In this document: positions 1 to 10,423 of the stretch, piece by piece
How the letters are laid out: each line of letters opens with the position of its first letter
Position numbering within the stretch: the first letter of the stretch is position 1
From: JBBRHQ01 sp963738305
Lineage (GTDB): Bacteria; Actinomycetota; Thermoleophilia; Solirubrobacterales; 70-9
Direction of reading: 5' to 3'
Assembly (NCBI GenBank): GCA_963738305.1
Contig: CAVTVU010000001.1
Span: forward strand, 186,001-250,000
Length of the DNA: 64,000 bases
Program-made: the position numbers and the translations under genes
The notes under the pieces: model-generated
What the model was told of the DNA's origin: nothing
The model's database searches: none
What the model saw: only the letters and a program-made list of their open reading frames with translations

Positions 1-51
1 CCGATTCACAGTTCAGCCGCAAGCCTTCACCACGCTCGCCAGGATGCGTCG

Positions 52-867
52 CTAGGGGCAGCCGTCTTGGCCAGCGGGACCGCAGCGGAAGGTGATCCCG
101 TCGAGGGAGACCGCACGGTTGTACTGCGACGAGGGGGCCACAACCGCTCCACTTGAGGACTCGACAGTCAGGACGACAAACTCCGGTTGGGTGCCCTCGT
201 AGAAGCCCACGAATCGTTCCCTCTTGGCCGGGCGATATCCGGCCGGCAGGTTAAAGATGACTCCCGCAAGTGGCTCTCCGTTCGAAGGGTTCGTCAGGCA
301 GGTCTGGGCAATACCTCGGAGATGGACGAATCCGAACGGGTCCCGGTAATAGCCGACCCTGTTGTAGATGTCCGGCGTGCTGTTGTACCAACCGGGCACC
401 ACGCTCGCACAGCTACTTCCGTCGTTGTCGGGGAGCCCGGCTGAGGTGAACGTCGCTCCGCCGGCGAGCACGAACGCCGCGGAGTTGAGGCCGTCTAGAA
501 GGTCCGCGTCTAGTCCTGAGCCACTCCCGTCGACACCCAGAAGCTTTGCGAGGACTTGGGCGGCCGTGTCAGGAGAGCCGTCTGCGCCCGGGAGGCCCGG
601 AATCCCCTGGTCTCCCTTTGCGCCCTTGTCTCCCTTTGCGCCCTTGTCTCCCTTATCCCCCGTTTGGCCCCGAGGCCCCCTGGGGCCGGGAATCAGCCGA
701 ATGTGGTGCACAGCCCGATTGGCCTTCCGCGCCAGCCTTAGGGCTTTCTTGGCGATTCGGGTGGATGCTGAATTTGAGCCCGAGTGTCCCGAGCCAGCAA
801 GGGCAGGAACGACCACCGAGATCGCTGCCACCAGCGCCAGCCCGATCAGCACGTAGCGCACCCTCAC
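52..867 (-). CDS. Secreted collagen-like protein
   Basis: A 271-residue protein with an N-terminal signal peptide (hydrophobic stretch about residues 4-24 ending in ALAG). Residues 61-97 are uninterrupted Gly-X-Y triplets (GPRGPRGQ, DKGDKGAKGD and similar), the signature of bacterial collagen-like rods. A DADLLDGL segment follows at about residues 120-127, of the kind often found after collagen stretches in Solirubrobacterales and phage fibre proteins. The C-terminal 130 residues form a domain I do not recognise, with four cysteines that could pair outside the cell. The ATG start gives a normal signal peptide. Probably a surface or secreted structural protein; no neighbour suggests a specific partner. 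Confidence 0.85.
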   Translation of the reverse strand: MRVRYVLIGLALVAAISVVVPALAGSGHSGSNSASTRIAKKALRLARKANRAVHHIRLIPGPRGPRGQTGDKGDKGAKGDKGAKGDQGIPGLPGADGSPDTAAQVLAKLLGVDGSGSGLDADLLDGLNSAAFVLAGGATFTSAGLPDNDGSSCASVVPGWYNSTPDIYNRVGYYRDPFGFVHLRGIAQTCLTNPSNGEPLAGVIFNLPAGYRPAKRERFVGFYEGTQPEFVVLTVESSSGAVVAPSSQYNRAVSLDGITFRCGPAGQDGCP

Positions 868-1251
868 GCTGCCGACGCTAACCGATGTGATCTCGTGGGC
901 GCAAGGCGATCAGGAGGGTCGGAAAGAAGGAGGCGGGATTTGTTGGCCTAGATCGCGGGGCGAGGCCACCTTTTGTCCCCGTCCGGATGCCCGCGACCGC
1001 GAGGGCGTCCCCACGCGCGACCGGGCTCACGGAGCCAATCGCCCGCTTACTCCGACAGCCGGCGGCTTGGAGGGCCTCCTCCGGTAGCGACCTGCGCCGC
1101 GAGGGACAGCCTGCAAGGCCCCGACCGCGCAGAGTGCCGCCGGTAGGCGGAGGGAGGCGCCTCTCAGGAGTCGGCGATCCGGTCAGCGTGGGAAGAAAGC
1201 GGCAACATGCCGGGACTTCGAATCCCCGAATCGGGCTGATCGGGGCCCCTT
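868..1251. other. Intergenic, with a possible SnoaL-like tail remnant
   Basis: No convincing gene. On the minus strand near 1050-1085 a short reading EEALQAAG resembles the last residues of the SnoaL-like genes at 6012-6793 (KQEALQAAG, DEALEAAG), so this may be the worn tail of another copy. The long open frame on the minus strand around it is Arg/Pro-rich and looks accidental. Confidence 0.35.
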
Positions 1252-2300
1252 TCAACTTCCGGTGCCGAAGGTAAAGCGGCCCTCCGTCCCGGTGCAACTG
1301 AAGGTCTCGCCCGCGTAGTGGACTCCATCTGGTTTGTATCCGCCAGTCAACGAACAGCTAAATCCTGCCGTTGTAAACGTCGGGTTGGTGCCATTGTCGT
1401 AAGAGAACTTTCCCCCGTTGAGGGCGGCCACAGCCGCTGAACAACTCAGTCCGTACACGTTCAGGTCGTATATGCCTGAAGGCACCCGCGCATTTTGCGG
1501 ACACTGGGACGGGGGTGGAGGCGGCGGCGGCTTCGGGATCGGGGTCGTAGTGTCGAAGTGGAAGACACCGCCATTCCCAGTGCAGCGGATCCGAGCGCCC
1601 ACTCCGTCAACGGTTTTCGCGGGCGTGGTGCCGCAAGAGAATCCCGGCGTCGAGAATCCGCTTGCAGCGCGATCGGCATAGTGGCCGGCTCGTACCGCCT
1701 GAATCGCTGGCTGGCACGCCATATTTCGAACCAAGAGGTTGCTTTGGTACAGGGGAAGGTTTCCCACAGAACATTGGGTCGGCGGCTGAAGCACCGTCGG
1801 GGCGGTGGCCTTCCTCGCGGTATCCGCAATTGCGCCGCCGCAAGCTGGCGGAGTAATTACCACCATGGACGCGGGAAGATCGTTCGACGGTGGAAACTGG
1901 ACGCGCAGCTTCGTATAGAGGCGGCGACCACAAGCGGTCGTGAGTCCAGTGGCAACCAATCTGACTGGGCGTCGCCGCAGACGCCCGTATAGCAGAAGTG
2001 GTTGGCACCGTCGGCGGCAGATATGGGCTTGCCCCAATCCCGCCACCTGATGTTGATCAAGTCAAGCTCTCCGCTGTGGGCAGGCAGATTCTTCTCGTAT
2101 TCAAGGCAACGTCTGGGCCTAGATACGAACGCGAACTTCCCAGAAGCGGGAACCAAGCATGGGAGGACTGCCTGGACGCTGGATTTCGGCGACTGCGAAC
2201 TCCCATTCGAAAGGACAAGGACAAGCGCGGTACCAAGCCCAATTACCGCAGCTGCCAGCACGCCAATAACAATTCCAACGCGAAATGAAGGTTGAGTCAC
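1252..2300 (-). pseudogene. Membrane-anchored Cys-rich repeat protein, one frameshift
   Basis: The GTG start gives a single N-terminal membrane segment (residues about 9-30, VGIVIGVLAAAVIGLG) and then an extracellular part. The reading frame must change once, at about 1925-1980, to join the N-terminal part (RWRDWGKP motif, shared in outline with the next gene upstream) to the C-terminal part. The C-terminal half holds two tandem copies of a roughly 70-residue unit of pattern LxCxxAxxA...GFSC...CTGxxGxFxF, joined by a proline run of about nine residues. I do not recognise a named family. The secreted architecture fits its neighbours. The frameshift may be a sequence error or real decay. Confidence 0.6.
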
Positions 2301-2662
2301 TCGCTGAACCCTTCTTGGGTGCGTAGAACCCTCTCAACATCGAATGTCCCCGGACCCATCCCGCGGTGGCTCACGTCAGTCCCTCTCAGAGGTAATTCGG
2401 TTTGTGGGCGATTTCGACTCGGTCGATGCCGCCTGTCCATTTCCCCCGCATCGCTGTCGGACCGGCGTCGAACGAATGTAGCCCGTCGACGCCGTGGAAC
2501 TTCCACGCGACCCGACAGACGCCGGCCAAGTAGCGATCGACATGTTCCAGCGAGTGGGCCTCCCTCTTCGGGACGGTTCCCGTCTTCCACGCCCGTTGGT
2601 CTGACGGGGACCGATTGCGAACCGTTTTCACCGCGGCGGCCAGTTGGTTCAGCGTGTAATCA
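2301..2662. other. Intergenic, nothing recognised
   Basis: About 360 bases between two minus-strand secreted-protein genes. Open frames exist on both strands but none has a signal peptide, conserved motif or ribosome binding site that I can defend. Confidence 0.4.
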
Positions 2663-3115
2663 TCAGATTCTGAATTTGCAAATGGTGTGTTGGCCACTCC
2701 AGAGGCGCCAAGGTCCCAGGTGCCCCCCGGGCTTATTCGGCGAGCGAAAGAGCAGTCGTCGGTAAGCAACGGGGCCGCCCGCGGTGCATCGGCCCTTGTT
2801 AGTGGCCTTCAATTTGATGTAGACGGGGTGGTTGTAGTAACCACCCCTCGGCTTGAAGATCGAGTTCAGCCCCCGGCCACGCGCTACCTTCCCGCCCCAG
2901 CTGCGCCAGTGGACGTGGGTAATCAATCCGCTGAGATCGCCACCATTGGAAATCCGATGTGGTCTCACGGAACCCCACCCTTCGCCATACGGGAGATAGT
3001 TCTTCGAGCCCAAGACGACTCGCCCACCAGCTCTGGACGCCGCCGGCGCCATGGGCGGGACAGCAAGCAGAAGAAAGATCGCCCCAGCTGCAATCACCGT
3101 TCCGAGTCGCGCCAT
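2663..3115 (-). CDS. Small secreted protein of unknown function
   Basis: A 150-residue protein with a clear signal peptide (IAAGAIFLLLAVPPMAPA, cleavage near AASRA). The mature part has the motif HVHWRSWGGKVARGRG, which echoes IRWRDWGKP in the neighbouring gene; the two may share a fold. Two cysteines (CTAGG and ICKF) could form a disulfide outside the cell. I know of similar short proteins in Solirubrobacterales genomes but no function. Transcribed in the same direction as the genes at 52-2300. Confidence 0.65.
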   Translation of the reverse strand: MARLGTVIAAGAIFLLLAVPPMAPAASRAGGRVVLGSKNYLPYGEGWGSVRPHRISNGGDLSGLITHVHWRSWGGKVARGRGLNSIFKPRGGYYNHPVYIKLKATNKGRCTAGGPVAYRRLLFRSPNKPGGHLGPWRLWSGQHTICKFRI

Positions 3116-3634
3116 CCGGCGCTAGTCAATCACTGGAGCCAGGCGTTAGCAAGTCCTTGCGGTTCCGGAGCGGCTTCTCGACAGCATTTCCCCTGATTCA
3201 AGGCAGCAGGCTGGATTTCTCCTTATAGTGGGGAGCGGGTCAGCTGCTGGCGGCCCGTAGAGTCGAGCCCAACCCCAATGATGGCTGCGCCACGAAACCT
3301 TCGCAACACACCCATCATTTTGGCTGTGCTTCTCTGCACGGACTCATTCTCGGATCCCTTGCCACGGATGCCGGGGCACGGGACTTCAAGAACTGCGGCA
3401 CCAGAGCTCCATTCGTCAATCCCACGAAGGCAAGAGGGGTCGGTTGCCACAAGGCTCACAAGGTGCTCCATAGGTGGGTGCACAAGAGCGGGTCCACCTG
3501 TAGAGCAGACGGCAGCCGTTGCCACGTGCTTGGTTTCAGCTGCAGGGTCCCCCGGGCTCACAATTACTCCAACCTGATCTGCCACAGGGGCTCCGCCGTC
3601 ATCTTTCAGCACCTCGTCTATTAGCTCGATTGCG
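3116..3634. other. Intergenic, nothing recognised
   Basis: About 520 bases between a leftward and a rightward gene, so it should hold two divergent promoters. I see no clear promoter pair and no conserved coding sequence; a 174-residue minus-strand frame here overlaps the next lipoprotein antisense and looks accidental. Confidence 0.4.
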
Positions 3635-4126
3635 ATGACGCTTTCCAGACCTTTTTCGACCTCCCTCGCAGGCGTAGGAATGGGGGCCGTCGTTCTCCTG
3701 AGTCTCGCGGGATGTGGCGGCTCCGGAAGCAGCAGCAATACGATCACCCCCGCAGACGTGAATCACGCCCGCCATCAGGCGGCTCGGCAGGCCCGGCAGG
3801 CAATTCGCCTTCGCAGGATCGAGAAGGAGCTGCATACCCTCAAGGGGAAGAATGCGGGTGATGGCTCCTCGAATACCACACCATCGACCGCACCAACCAC
3901 TTCCAGTGGATCGCTTACCACGTGTAGCGCAAGCGTGTCTGCCGGGCCCGATACGACATGTCCGTTCGCTCTGAACGTCGCGCAGGCCTACTACGAGAGC
4001 GGCGGCAGCAACGTAATCAGCGCTTACAGCCCAGTTACGGGCAGCACGTATTCGATGACATGCAGTGGCTCGGCCCCAACGGTTTGCAACGGCGGCAACA
4101 ACGCCACCGTCTACATCGCACCCTGA
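3635..4126 (+). CDS. Small lipoprotein
   Basis: A 163-residue protein with a lipoprotein signal peptide ending in the lipobox LAGCGG (about residues 25-30). A charged helix (residues about 42-75, RHQAARQARQAIRLRRIEKEL) resembles a short coiled coil; a Thr/Ser-rich linker follows. The C-terminal part has four cysteines spaced as two likely disulfides (TTCSAS, TTCPF, MTCSG, TVCNGG). Function unknown. Its stop overlaps the beginning of the following serine hydrolase frame, suggesting one transcript and coupled translation. Confidence 0.7.
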   Translation: MTLSRPFSTSLAGVGMGAVVLLSLAGCGGSGSSSNTITPADVNHARHQAARQARQAIRLRRIEKELHTLKGKNAGDGSSNTTPSTAPTTSSGSLTTCSASVSAGPDTTCPFALNVAQAYYESGGSNVISAYSPVTGSTYSMTCSGSAPTVCNGGNNATVYIAP

Positions 4127-5122
4127 TCGCTAAGCGGCAAGGTGCTGTTCTTGCTATCGCGAGTCTTGCGCTTGTCGGCTTCATGTCTGGATGCGGATCT
4201 GATTCAAGCGACCAGCAGTCCTCCCGCGTGTCCACAACAAATACGCGTGTCCTCGACCGGCAGGCACGCAAGCTCCATCGGCTATCAAGGCGGCTATCTG
4301 CGCTCAGGAAGGAAGTGGCTGCACGCCACGCCGCCCGTGAAAGGCAAACAGCGGCCGAGCCGACGCCTGACGACCTCGGGACCCTTGACTCGCTAGGAAC
4401 CCGCCTCGGAGCCGAAATAGGCGCGACGATTGGTCCACCCGGCATGGTTGGCCCCAGCGCCGAGGGCGGAACGCTGACGAGCGGACCGGCCTGGTCGACG
4501 ATCAAGGTCCCCATCTCATTGCGGGTTCTCGAGGACGCTGGTGGGCCTTCCAAACTTTCCCCGCACCAGCGCGAACTGATCACTCGCGCGATCACTCTGT
4601 CTGACAACGAGGCCGCTGCCGAGCTCTTTGCCGGCCTTGAGCGCACGCACGGAGGTCTGACGGGGGCATCGCAGGCAGTGGCCGAGATGCTCCGCGCTGC
4701 AGGAGATAACACAACTCAGGTCTCAACCGTTGGAAGGGGTCGTTCTCTACCTACGGTCAGACGGAGTGGTCCCTTCCGGAGCAGCATCGCTTCATGGCGG
4801 CGCTCGCCGGAGGCTGCATCGGATCTGAGGTCTCTCGTCGGTACCTGATGGGCCTGATGGGCCAGGTCACCTCAGATACGTGGGGCTTGGGTCGGCAGGA
4901 GTACCCGCACTTTGGAAGGGCGGCTGGGGCCCGGGCATCAATGGTCACTACTTGCTGCGTCAGATGGGCGTAATCATGGTGAACGGATCTCGGGCCGTGA
5001 TCACAATCGCTGTGCGTCCCTTGGATGGCCAATTCATCTCTGGCGAATCGATTGCGTCTCGGGTAGCCCAGTGGGTCGCCCGGCGTGCCCCTAGACTCGT
5101 CTCTCCCCCGACCGGGTGCTAG
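4123..5122 (+). pseudogene. Class A beta-lactamase-like serine hydrolase, two frameshifts
   Basis: The conceptual protein starts as a lipoprotein (lipobox FMSGCGS), has a charged coiled-coil-like helix, then a penicillin-recognising hydrolase domain. Visible catalytic motifs are STIK (SxxK, about residue 125) and SDN (about residue 160); WKGGWGPG further on takes the place of the KTG box. The frame must shift at about 4735-4742 and again at about 4890 to keep the conserved run STYGQTEW ... KGGWGPG ... AQWVARR together; both shifts behave as one-base losses. No ATG gives the full signal peptide, so the start (CTG in frame, overlapping the previous stop) is uncertain. As written the gene cannot make an intact enzyme. 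Confidence 0.65.
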
Positions 5123-5167
5123 GAGGAAGCCGTCCGCGCCGCCGACCGTCTCTCTCGGTCCTAGACG

Positions 5168-5929
5168 TCAGCAACTCTTCATCTTGCGCAGCTTCTGGCG
5201 GTAGATCCGCATGGAGCTGTGTCTCATATCGCCGTGCGTCTGATTCCGGAGGCTCGGCACTAGCTCATGGTGGTAGGGCGACCGGAGGCTCTCCCGATGT
5301 CCGATCACGTTCTTGACCTTGATATGGAATCGGCATCGCAGGTAACGCGTCAGATGAAGGAAGCCCGCAACTCGGGCCGATTGCCGAGAAGGTCAGCATC
5401 GCTATGCCCAGCGTGCTCGATTCCGATCGCGGTCCAATTAAGACCGACGGTATGGCGACAGCGGATTGTCAAGTGGACAAGCTGGTGGATGCGTCCCGAC
5501 GCCGAGATGACGAAATGGGCGCAGACGTTCGGGAGCTCATGGAGCTCGGGATCGGGATGGTCGGCGCGAAGGTGTTGTAGACGGCAGCGACACTGCTGGC
5601 GAGTGAGATGTGTTCGACAATGACGTGCGGATTACGCAGCCGCCACGTGTGGTCACCGTAATGGCGCTTCGAGTAGGCGGCCATCTCGTGTTTGCGCTTG
5701 GCCGAAAACGGGATGAACCAATGATCAATTGGAAGGTTTGCTAGGAGTTCCGGATCCACCCGTCCCGGGCTAGGAACAGCCGACCGCCAAGCGCGGCATG
5801 GCTGATGTGACGACCATCCTGAGGAGGTCGCTCAGCAGAGCCCGTGAGGGCCCAACACGTTGCGATGATGACCGCAAAGCCGAGTGCCGCGATTGAGTTG
5901 ACTATCCGGCGCTTCGTTCCTGCTTCCAC
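5168..5929 (-). pseudogene. N-acetylmuramoyl-L-alanine amidase (PGRP/Amidase_2), frameshifted
   Basis: Joined across about three frame changes (near 5755, 5540 and 5360) the product has an N-terminal membrane or signal segment, then HYGDHTWRLRNPHVIVEH, FVISASGRIHQLV, RHTVGLNWTAIGIEHAG and NVIGHRESLRSPYHHE. These match the Amidase_2/peptidoglycan-recognition fold, with zinc-ligand histidines in VEH and IGIEHAG. The family cleaves the amide between N-acetylmuramate and L-alanine of peptidoglycan. It converges with the serine hydrolase gene, 45 bases apart. Several frame breaks in one gene argue for decay or poor sequence here. Confidence 0.65.
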
Positions 5930-6011
5930 GATTAAAGGCTAGTTCAGAGACCCGCTCGAGATCCCAGGCTCCAGAGACGCCCGGACCACCTCCACTAGTT
6001 CTCAGCATCGC

Positions 6012-6399
6012 CTACTCCGACAACCCGGCCGCTTCGAGGGCTTCGTCGGCTCGCCCGAAAGACTCGAACCGGACGATCCGCCCGCCTTGAATCGAGATCG
6101 CCTGACCGAAGCGGTCCTGGATCACTGCCGGACTTCTGGGGCTCCTGGCGCTGCGACGAAGGACGACCACGATCTGATCACCCGCGTCATGGAAATCCTC
6201 GGAGATACCTCTAGTGAGGCAAACACCGAGGTGAACTCGTCCATGCCGCGGACGACCCCTCTGTCCCGAGTTTATGGCCACCTGCCTCGAGAGGAAACAG
6301 CTCCACGTCGGATGACATCGGCCGCGTCCAGCCGTCGCGATCCCCTCGGTTGAACGCCTCGTAGAACCTCCGGACGATCTCCATGTTCTGCTGCGGCAT
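6012..6399 (-). pseudogene. SnoaL-like protein, frameshifted
   Basis: The N-terminus (MPQQNMEIVRRFYEAFNRGD) and C-terminus (DAGDQIVVVLR ... GRIVRFESFGRADEALEAAG) are both typical of the NTF2-like SnoaL superfamily, small cone-shaped proteins that bind or isomerise small molecules. The two ends lie in different frames; breaks fall between about 6220 and 6320. It follows 3 bases behind a second SnoaL-like gene, so the two form a tandem pair on one transcript. Substrate unknown. Confidence 0.6.
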
Positions 6400-6402
6400 C
6401 GC

Positions 6403-6793
6403 CTACTCGTCAAGCCCCGCGGCTTGGAGGGCTTCCTGCTTGCTGGCGTACTCCGCCATCTCTCGGATTCTTCCGTTCTGCACCCAGTCGGACCACGCTT
6501 CGCGAACCTCAAGCTCAACGTCGCTATGGCCTCGAAGCCGAAAGCATCCCTCTGCGACCACTGCTTCGCCGAGATCGGTGAAGTCTGATATTTCGAAGCG
6601 TGATGCTGTCCCTGCCTCCCGGGCCCCTGCAGCGCATCTCGGAGGCCGTTGAGTCCTCGGTCGGTTCTCGGATCCGGCCCGTCGGGCGCATCGTGAACTC
6701 GACCTCGGGGTCGAAGCACTGCTCGGCGAAGTCGCCCGTCTCGTTGAAGTGCTCGGTGTAGCGGCGTATGACCGCAACGTTCTCCTGCGACAT
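6403..6793 (-). pseudogene. SnoaL-like protein, frameshifted (first of a tandem pair)
   Basis: The start MSQENVAVIRRYTEHFNETGD with FDPEVEF is the usual SnoaL-family opening, and the end DVELEVREAWSDWVQNGRI ... KQEALQAAGLDE is the usual closing. The middle requires two frame changes near 6620-6660 (fragments RGLNGLRDALQG and EAGTASRFEISDFTD lie in different frames). Family role: binding or turnover of small organic molecules in an NTF2-like pocket. Its stop lies 3 bases before the start of the downstream paralogue. Confidence 0.6.
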
Positions 6794-6976
6794 CGCCTCG
6801 CAGTATCGCTCTCGGGGCCGGGGAAGAAGGCGCGTCTGGGCCCTCAGTCTGGACGCAGGGGGTGTGGACCCTCGGTGGCCAGAACCTCAGATGAATGCCG
6901 TGCGCTTGAGCGCGTCCGGGATCTGGCTCCCAGTCAGGCCTGGGGCTCCCAGTGCGCCGGGTGGCTCTGAATAAGG

Positions 6977-8230
6977 CTAGGGCGAGCACCGCACGCCGAC
7001 GCATTCGATCGGGTTGCCGTTACCGCTCGCGTGGTTGCCGCCGCCGTCGGTTACGCCTGAGACAGCCTCGATACCTAGGTCGCCATTGTTCCTGGCTGTA
7101 TTCCAACCAATGAAGGTTCCAGGAGCGGTGACCTCGATGCCGTTTTCACCGAACGCATCCGCCGTATTTCCCACGACCCGCGTGTTGTTTGGAAGCGGCG
7201 TTAGAGCAGTGCCAACCTTGATCTCGTCGGACCCCCCTTGCCCCCCGAAGAGCGAGTTGTTCCGCAACGCGGTTACGTTCCGCCGAAGACTCGGGAGCGG
7301 GGCCCGAAAAAGTAGCGCCGATTCGGTTCAACTCCACGAGGTTCTCATCGCCTGAGATCTCCGCTACGGTGATGTCTCCGGCGTCCACGCGGTTGTACCC
7401 GATGTAGTTCTGATCACCGGTGACAGTCATGCCGCTCCCGAAGGTGTTGTGATCAATATCGGAATTCGCAGTTCCAGCAATCGTCGGGCCACTAGAGAGC
7501 GAGTTGTTCCCCTTTATGACCATAACCACGGCACCGCTTGTCGGCATCGGGTTCTGCTCCCCGCTGATAACGTTTCGGAACAGCAGTTTGCGGGCCGACG
7601 AATTGACGCGCAGGCCGAAGCCACCACCCTCCACGGTGCTTTCGACGATTCTGTTGGCGTTCGACCCGCCTTCCAGAACCATCGCATCGCCCGCGCTTTG
7701 GAGGGCGCCTACTCCGCCAAAGATTTGGCTTCGCAGGAACCTGTTTCGTTTTGATGAGGCTCTGACGAACACTCCGGGATAGCCACGACATCGATCGAAC
7801 TGTCGTGAATCACATTCGACCAGGAATCGGATAGGACGAGGCCCACGCGGTTGCGCTCGTCTTGGGACGCCTCAGGATCGATCTCGAGGTGTGCCAACGT
7901 GTTGTTGTCGGCCCCGGCGAGGCGTATCCCGCGCTCAAAGCCGAGAATTCTCCCGTTAAGTATGCCCACGCGACCATGGCCGTTGTTCTCGATCCCGATC
8001 CCCCTTGCGCCCTGCAACGTGTGCCCGTTTAGGTTCAGGGTGATCCGATCCGCACCGATGATGATGCCGTCCCCCGAGCAGTTCAGATCGCTTTGAAGCT
8101 TTGCGCTGTGAGTGAGCACGTCGCCACAGGTGACGGGACCGGCGGTGGCACGACCCGCGCTCAGCCCCACGAACGCGGCGGCGAGCGCCATCAGCGCTGA
8201 GAAACGCCAAACCATCGTGCCGAAACCCAT
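6977..8230 (-). pseudogene. Secreted right-handed parallel beta-helix protein, two frameshifts
   Basis: A signal peptide (LMALAAAFVGLSAGRATA) is followed by CGDVLTHSAKLQSDLNC and ITLNLNGHTLQG, a standard opening of NosD-like beta-helix proteins, and then many Asn-rich rungs (NNTLAHLEI, NANRIVEST, NNSLSSG, DENLVELNRI, NNTRVVGNTA). Three consecutive pieces lie in three frames, with changes near 7750 and 7270. The joined protein would be about 415 residues. Such proteins are usually secreted and bind or cleave polysaccharide, but no catalytic residues are identifiable. The final part has paired cysteines (IECVGVRC). Confidence 0.65.
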
Positions 8231-8824
8231 TCGCTCGCCGGGGACTGAGATGCGTTCGGAGAGTGTTAGGCATGAGACCTCCTGTGCGGCTGCGGGTGGG
8301 TGGGATGGGCGGAATCACTCTCGATGATGCGCTGGCGCGAACGCCCCTTCGACGACAACGTGCGCGACCCTCCCACGAGCCAAGCTGGTCCGCTCGGATT
8401 CAGGCGGATATACGAGACGGCTGGCGGCGCTCGATGCAGCACTCGCTCCGCTCCGGCCACGCCGCGACCCGGCGTGTCTCTGGCAGGAGGGGACATAGGC
8501 GCGTTTGTTGAGGGATTTGCCGTTGACGGATGTATATGAGTAATGGCTCCGTGCCGGGCGTGGGGCTCCCCCTCCCCCTCGCTGCCCCTGATCCGCCGAG
8601 TGGCGTCCGCTTCTGCCCGCCTCGCCTTGCCAACCTCAAATTCGACGACGATGACCAACGAGTGGTGACGTTGGGAATGGAGATATAGAGGTAGGAAGCG
8701 AGCAGGCGGGAAGGTTTGTGGCTGACGCAAAGCAAAGGCTCGGTTGCTTTGCGTGGTACCGTCACGTCATGAACTGATCGGCCCCGCGCGGGTGGCGCCG
8801 CCGGGGCCATGGCACAGGAGGTCG
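8231..8824. other. Intergenic, nothing recognised
   Basis: About 590 bases upstream of the recombinase. No conserved protein or RNA is apparent. A GC-rich imperfect hairpin (GGCCCCG ... GGGGCC near 8781-8809) and a good ribosome binding site AGGAGG at 8815-8820 belong to the next gene. Confidence 0.4.
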
Positions 8825-9602
8825 ATGGCTCCCATGCAGGTATTAGGTTATGTCCGCGTCTCCACCGAGGAGCAGGCTGAGGAGGGGGTGCGGGTCGAAC
8901 ACCCAGCGTGAAGCAATCACCGCCGAGGCGGAGCGCCGCGGCTGGGATCTGATCGCCACCGTCGAGGACCGCGGGTACAGCGCCAAGAATCTCAAGCGTC
9001 CCGGCATCCAGACGGCATTGGCCGAGCTAAAGGGGGGTGAAGCCAACGCACTGGTCACGGCCAAGGTTGACCGCCTGTCGAGATCAACCCTCGACTTCGC
9101 CAGCCTGATCGAACGGGCGCAGAGGGAAGGCTGGGAAATCGTGACTCTGGACTTCGAGGTGGATATGAGCAGCCCGATGGGCGAGGCGATGGCAGGCATG
9201 AGCACCGTATTCGCCCAGCTTGAGCGGCGGTTGATCGGCCAGCGGACACGGGAGGGCCTTGCAGAAAAGCGCCGACAGGGCCAGCGGGTCGGGCGCCCTC
9301 GCCAGCTACCCGCCGAGGTGGTCGACCGCATCGTCCGCGAGCGTGAGGCTGGCGCCACTCTGGAAGCGATCGCCGAGGGTTTAGACCGCGACGCCATCCC
9401 CACAGCACAGGGAGGGACGCGCTGGTGGTCGGCCACGGTCGGAGCCGTCCTGCGCTCCGCTTCCTACGAGGCCGAGCTGAGCGGCTGCGAGGGGCTAGCG
9501 GGGGTTGCAGAACGGGCCAGAGTCTGCCAGGCAGGCGTCGATCTGACCGTCGGGCGTAGCGGGCGGCGTTGGTCTCGTAGCCATTCACGGTGGCGGGCAT
9601 GA
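8825..9602 (+). CDS. Serine recombinase / resolvase family, one frameshift near the start
   Basis: The protein opens with LGYVRVSTEEQ, where the serine is the nucleophile of resolvase/invertase-type recombinases, and continues with KVDRLSRSTLDFASLIERA, MSSPMGEAMAGMSTVFAQLERRLIGQRTREGL and GRPRQLP, all typical of that domain, followed by a short helix-turn-helix DNA-binding part (ATLEAIAEGLDRDAIPTAQGG). The frame shifts by one base in a run of five G at about 8885, which would stop translation after about 25 residues. AGGAGG 4 bases before the first ATG supports that start. The 3' end overlaps the antisense lipoprotein gene, so the real end may be earlier. It sits beside phage-type genes and a tRNA fragment, fitting an integrated element. 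Confidence 0.75.
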
Positions 9603-9761
9603 CGTGGTCTACACACCCTTCGAGCTGCGCCTTCGAAACCGCCCCATAGGCGCAGTAATCGCCCACAAGATGCCATCCCCCATTCCGGCCCCTGTCTCGC
9701 TCGAACCCCCGCATCCTCCGATCAGGAGGACGACCAGCGACAGGACGAGACTGCGGCGCAT
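9495..9761 (-). pseudogene. Small lipoprotein, two frameshifts
   Basis: ATG gives MRRSLVLSLVVLLIGGCGG, a lipoprotein signal with lipobox LIGGC. After one frame change come GDYCAYGAVSKAQLEGCVDHV and NGYETNAARYA, and after a second DGQIDACLADSGPFCNPR and stop. The cysteine-rich CAYGAVSKAQLEGC pattern recurs in short Solirubrobacterales lipoproteins of unknown function. The 3' end runs antisense to the end of the recombinase frame. Confidence 0.5.
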
Positions 9762-9776
9762 CGACACGCGTCGAGC

Positions 9777-10339
9777 CTACACCTGACTTGCTCCTTCAGA
9801 AGGCTGTCCGATCTCCTCGACCTCCTCCGAGAAGCCGTCGATGATCTCGACGCCATGAGGCCTCAGCTCGAGCTCTAGCTCCTCGACCGATCGGTGCTGG
9901 ACGACGCTCGTTGGCTGATCCCGTAGGAGTTGAGCCTTGTCCATGTGCACCGCACCGGAAACGGCCAGGTTGCGGCTGGCCCCCGGGAGGTCGCGGGCCG
10001 GGATCTCTTCGAGGGTCTCCTCGATCCGTCGGCCAGCCGCTGCTCGAGGCGGAGGTAGCGCTCGGCGACGGCGGTGTGCTTCTCGGCCAAGACTCACGCA
10101 GACGGGGAAGCTCCCGAGCCCTGACCTCCGCGTAGCGCTGGGGGTGGATCCTCTTCACCCAGCTCTGCAAGGTCGAGCGTGGAATCGGGAGCCCCTCCCC
10201 GGCAAGGATCTCTGCGGCCATTCGGGTGTTGCCACTAGCGAGGGCCGTAGCTACGAGCCCGCGCTCGATCTGCTCCTCCGTGTAGCTGGTGCGCGTGCGT
10301 TTTGTTGGATGAGGCTGGGCGATGCGCGTGGAGTTCCAT
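9777..10339 (-). pseudogene. Phage-type helix-turn-helix protein, copy 1, frameshifted
   Basis: Joined across several frames the product reads TRTSYTEE, LVATALASGNTRMAAEIL, IPRSTLQSWVKRIHPQRYAEVRARE, LAEKHTAVAERYLRLEQRLADG, IPARDLPGASRNLAVSGAVHMDKAQLLRDQPT and an acidic tail. This is the pattern of phage proteins with an N-terminal helix-turn-helix and a long helical region, often annotated as terminase-small-subunit-like. The ATG region has one extra G compared with the second copy at 13180-13503. Nucleotide identity between the two copies is obvious over the first 200 bases of the gene. It probably derives from a prophage. Confidence 0.55.
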
Positions 10340-10423
10340 GCACACGATTCTCACACCTCTGTCGGCGCCTACTCCGTGTAACCCTCGCCCAATTACACCA
10401 ACTCTTCACCGCGCTTCGGCCCC

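Noticed and set aside
878..1297. 139-residue minus-strand gene
   Set aside because: No start context, Arg/Pro-rich, no domain; kept only as a possible relic of a SnoaL tail.
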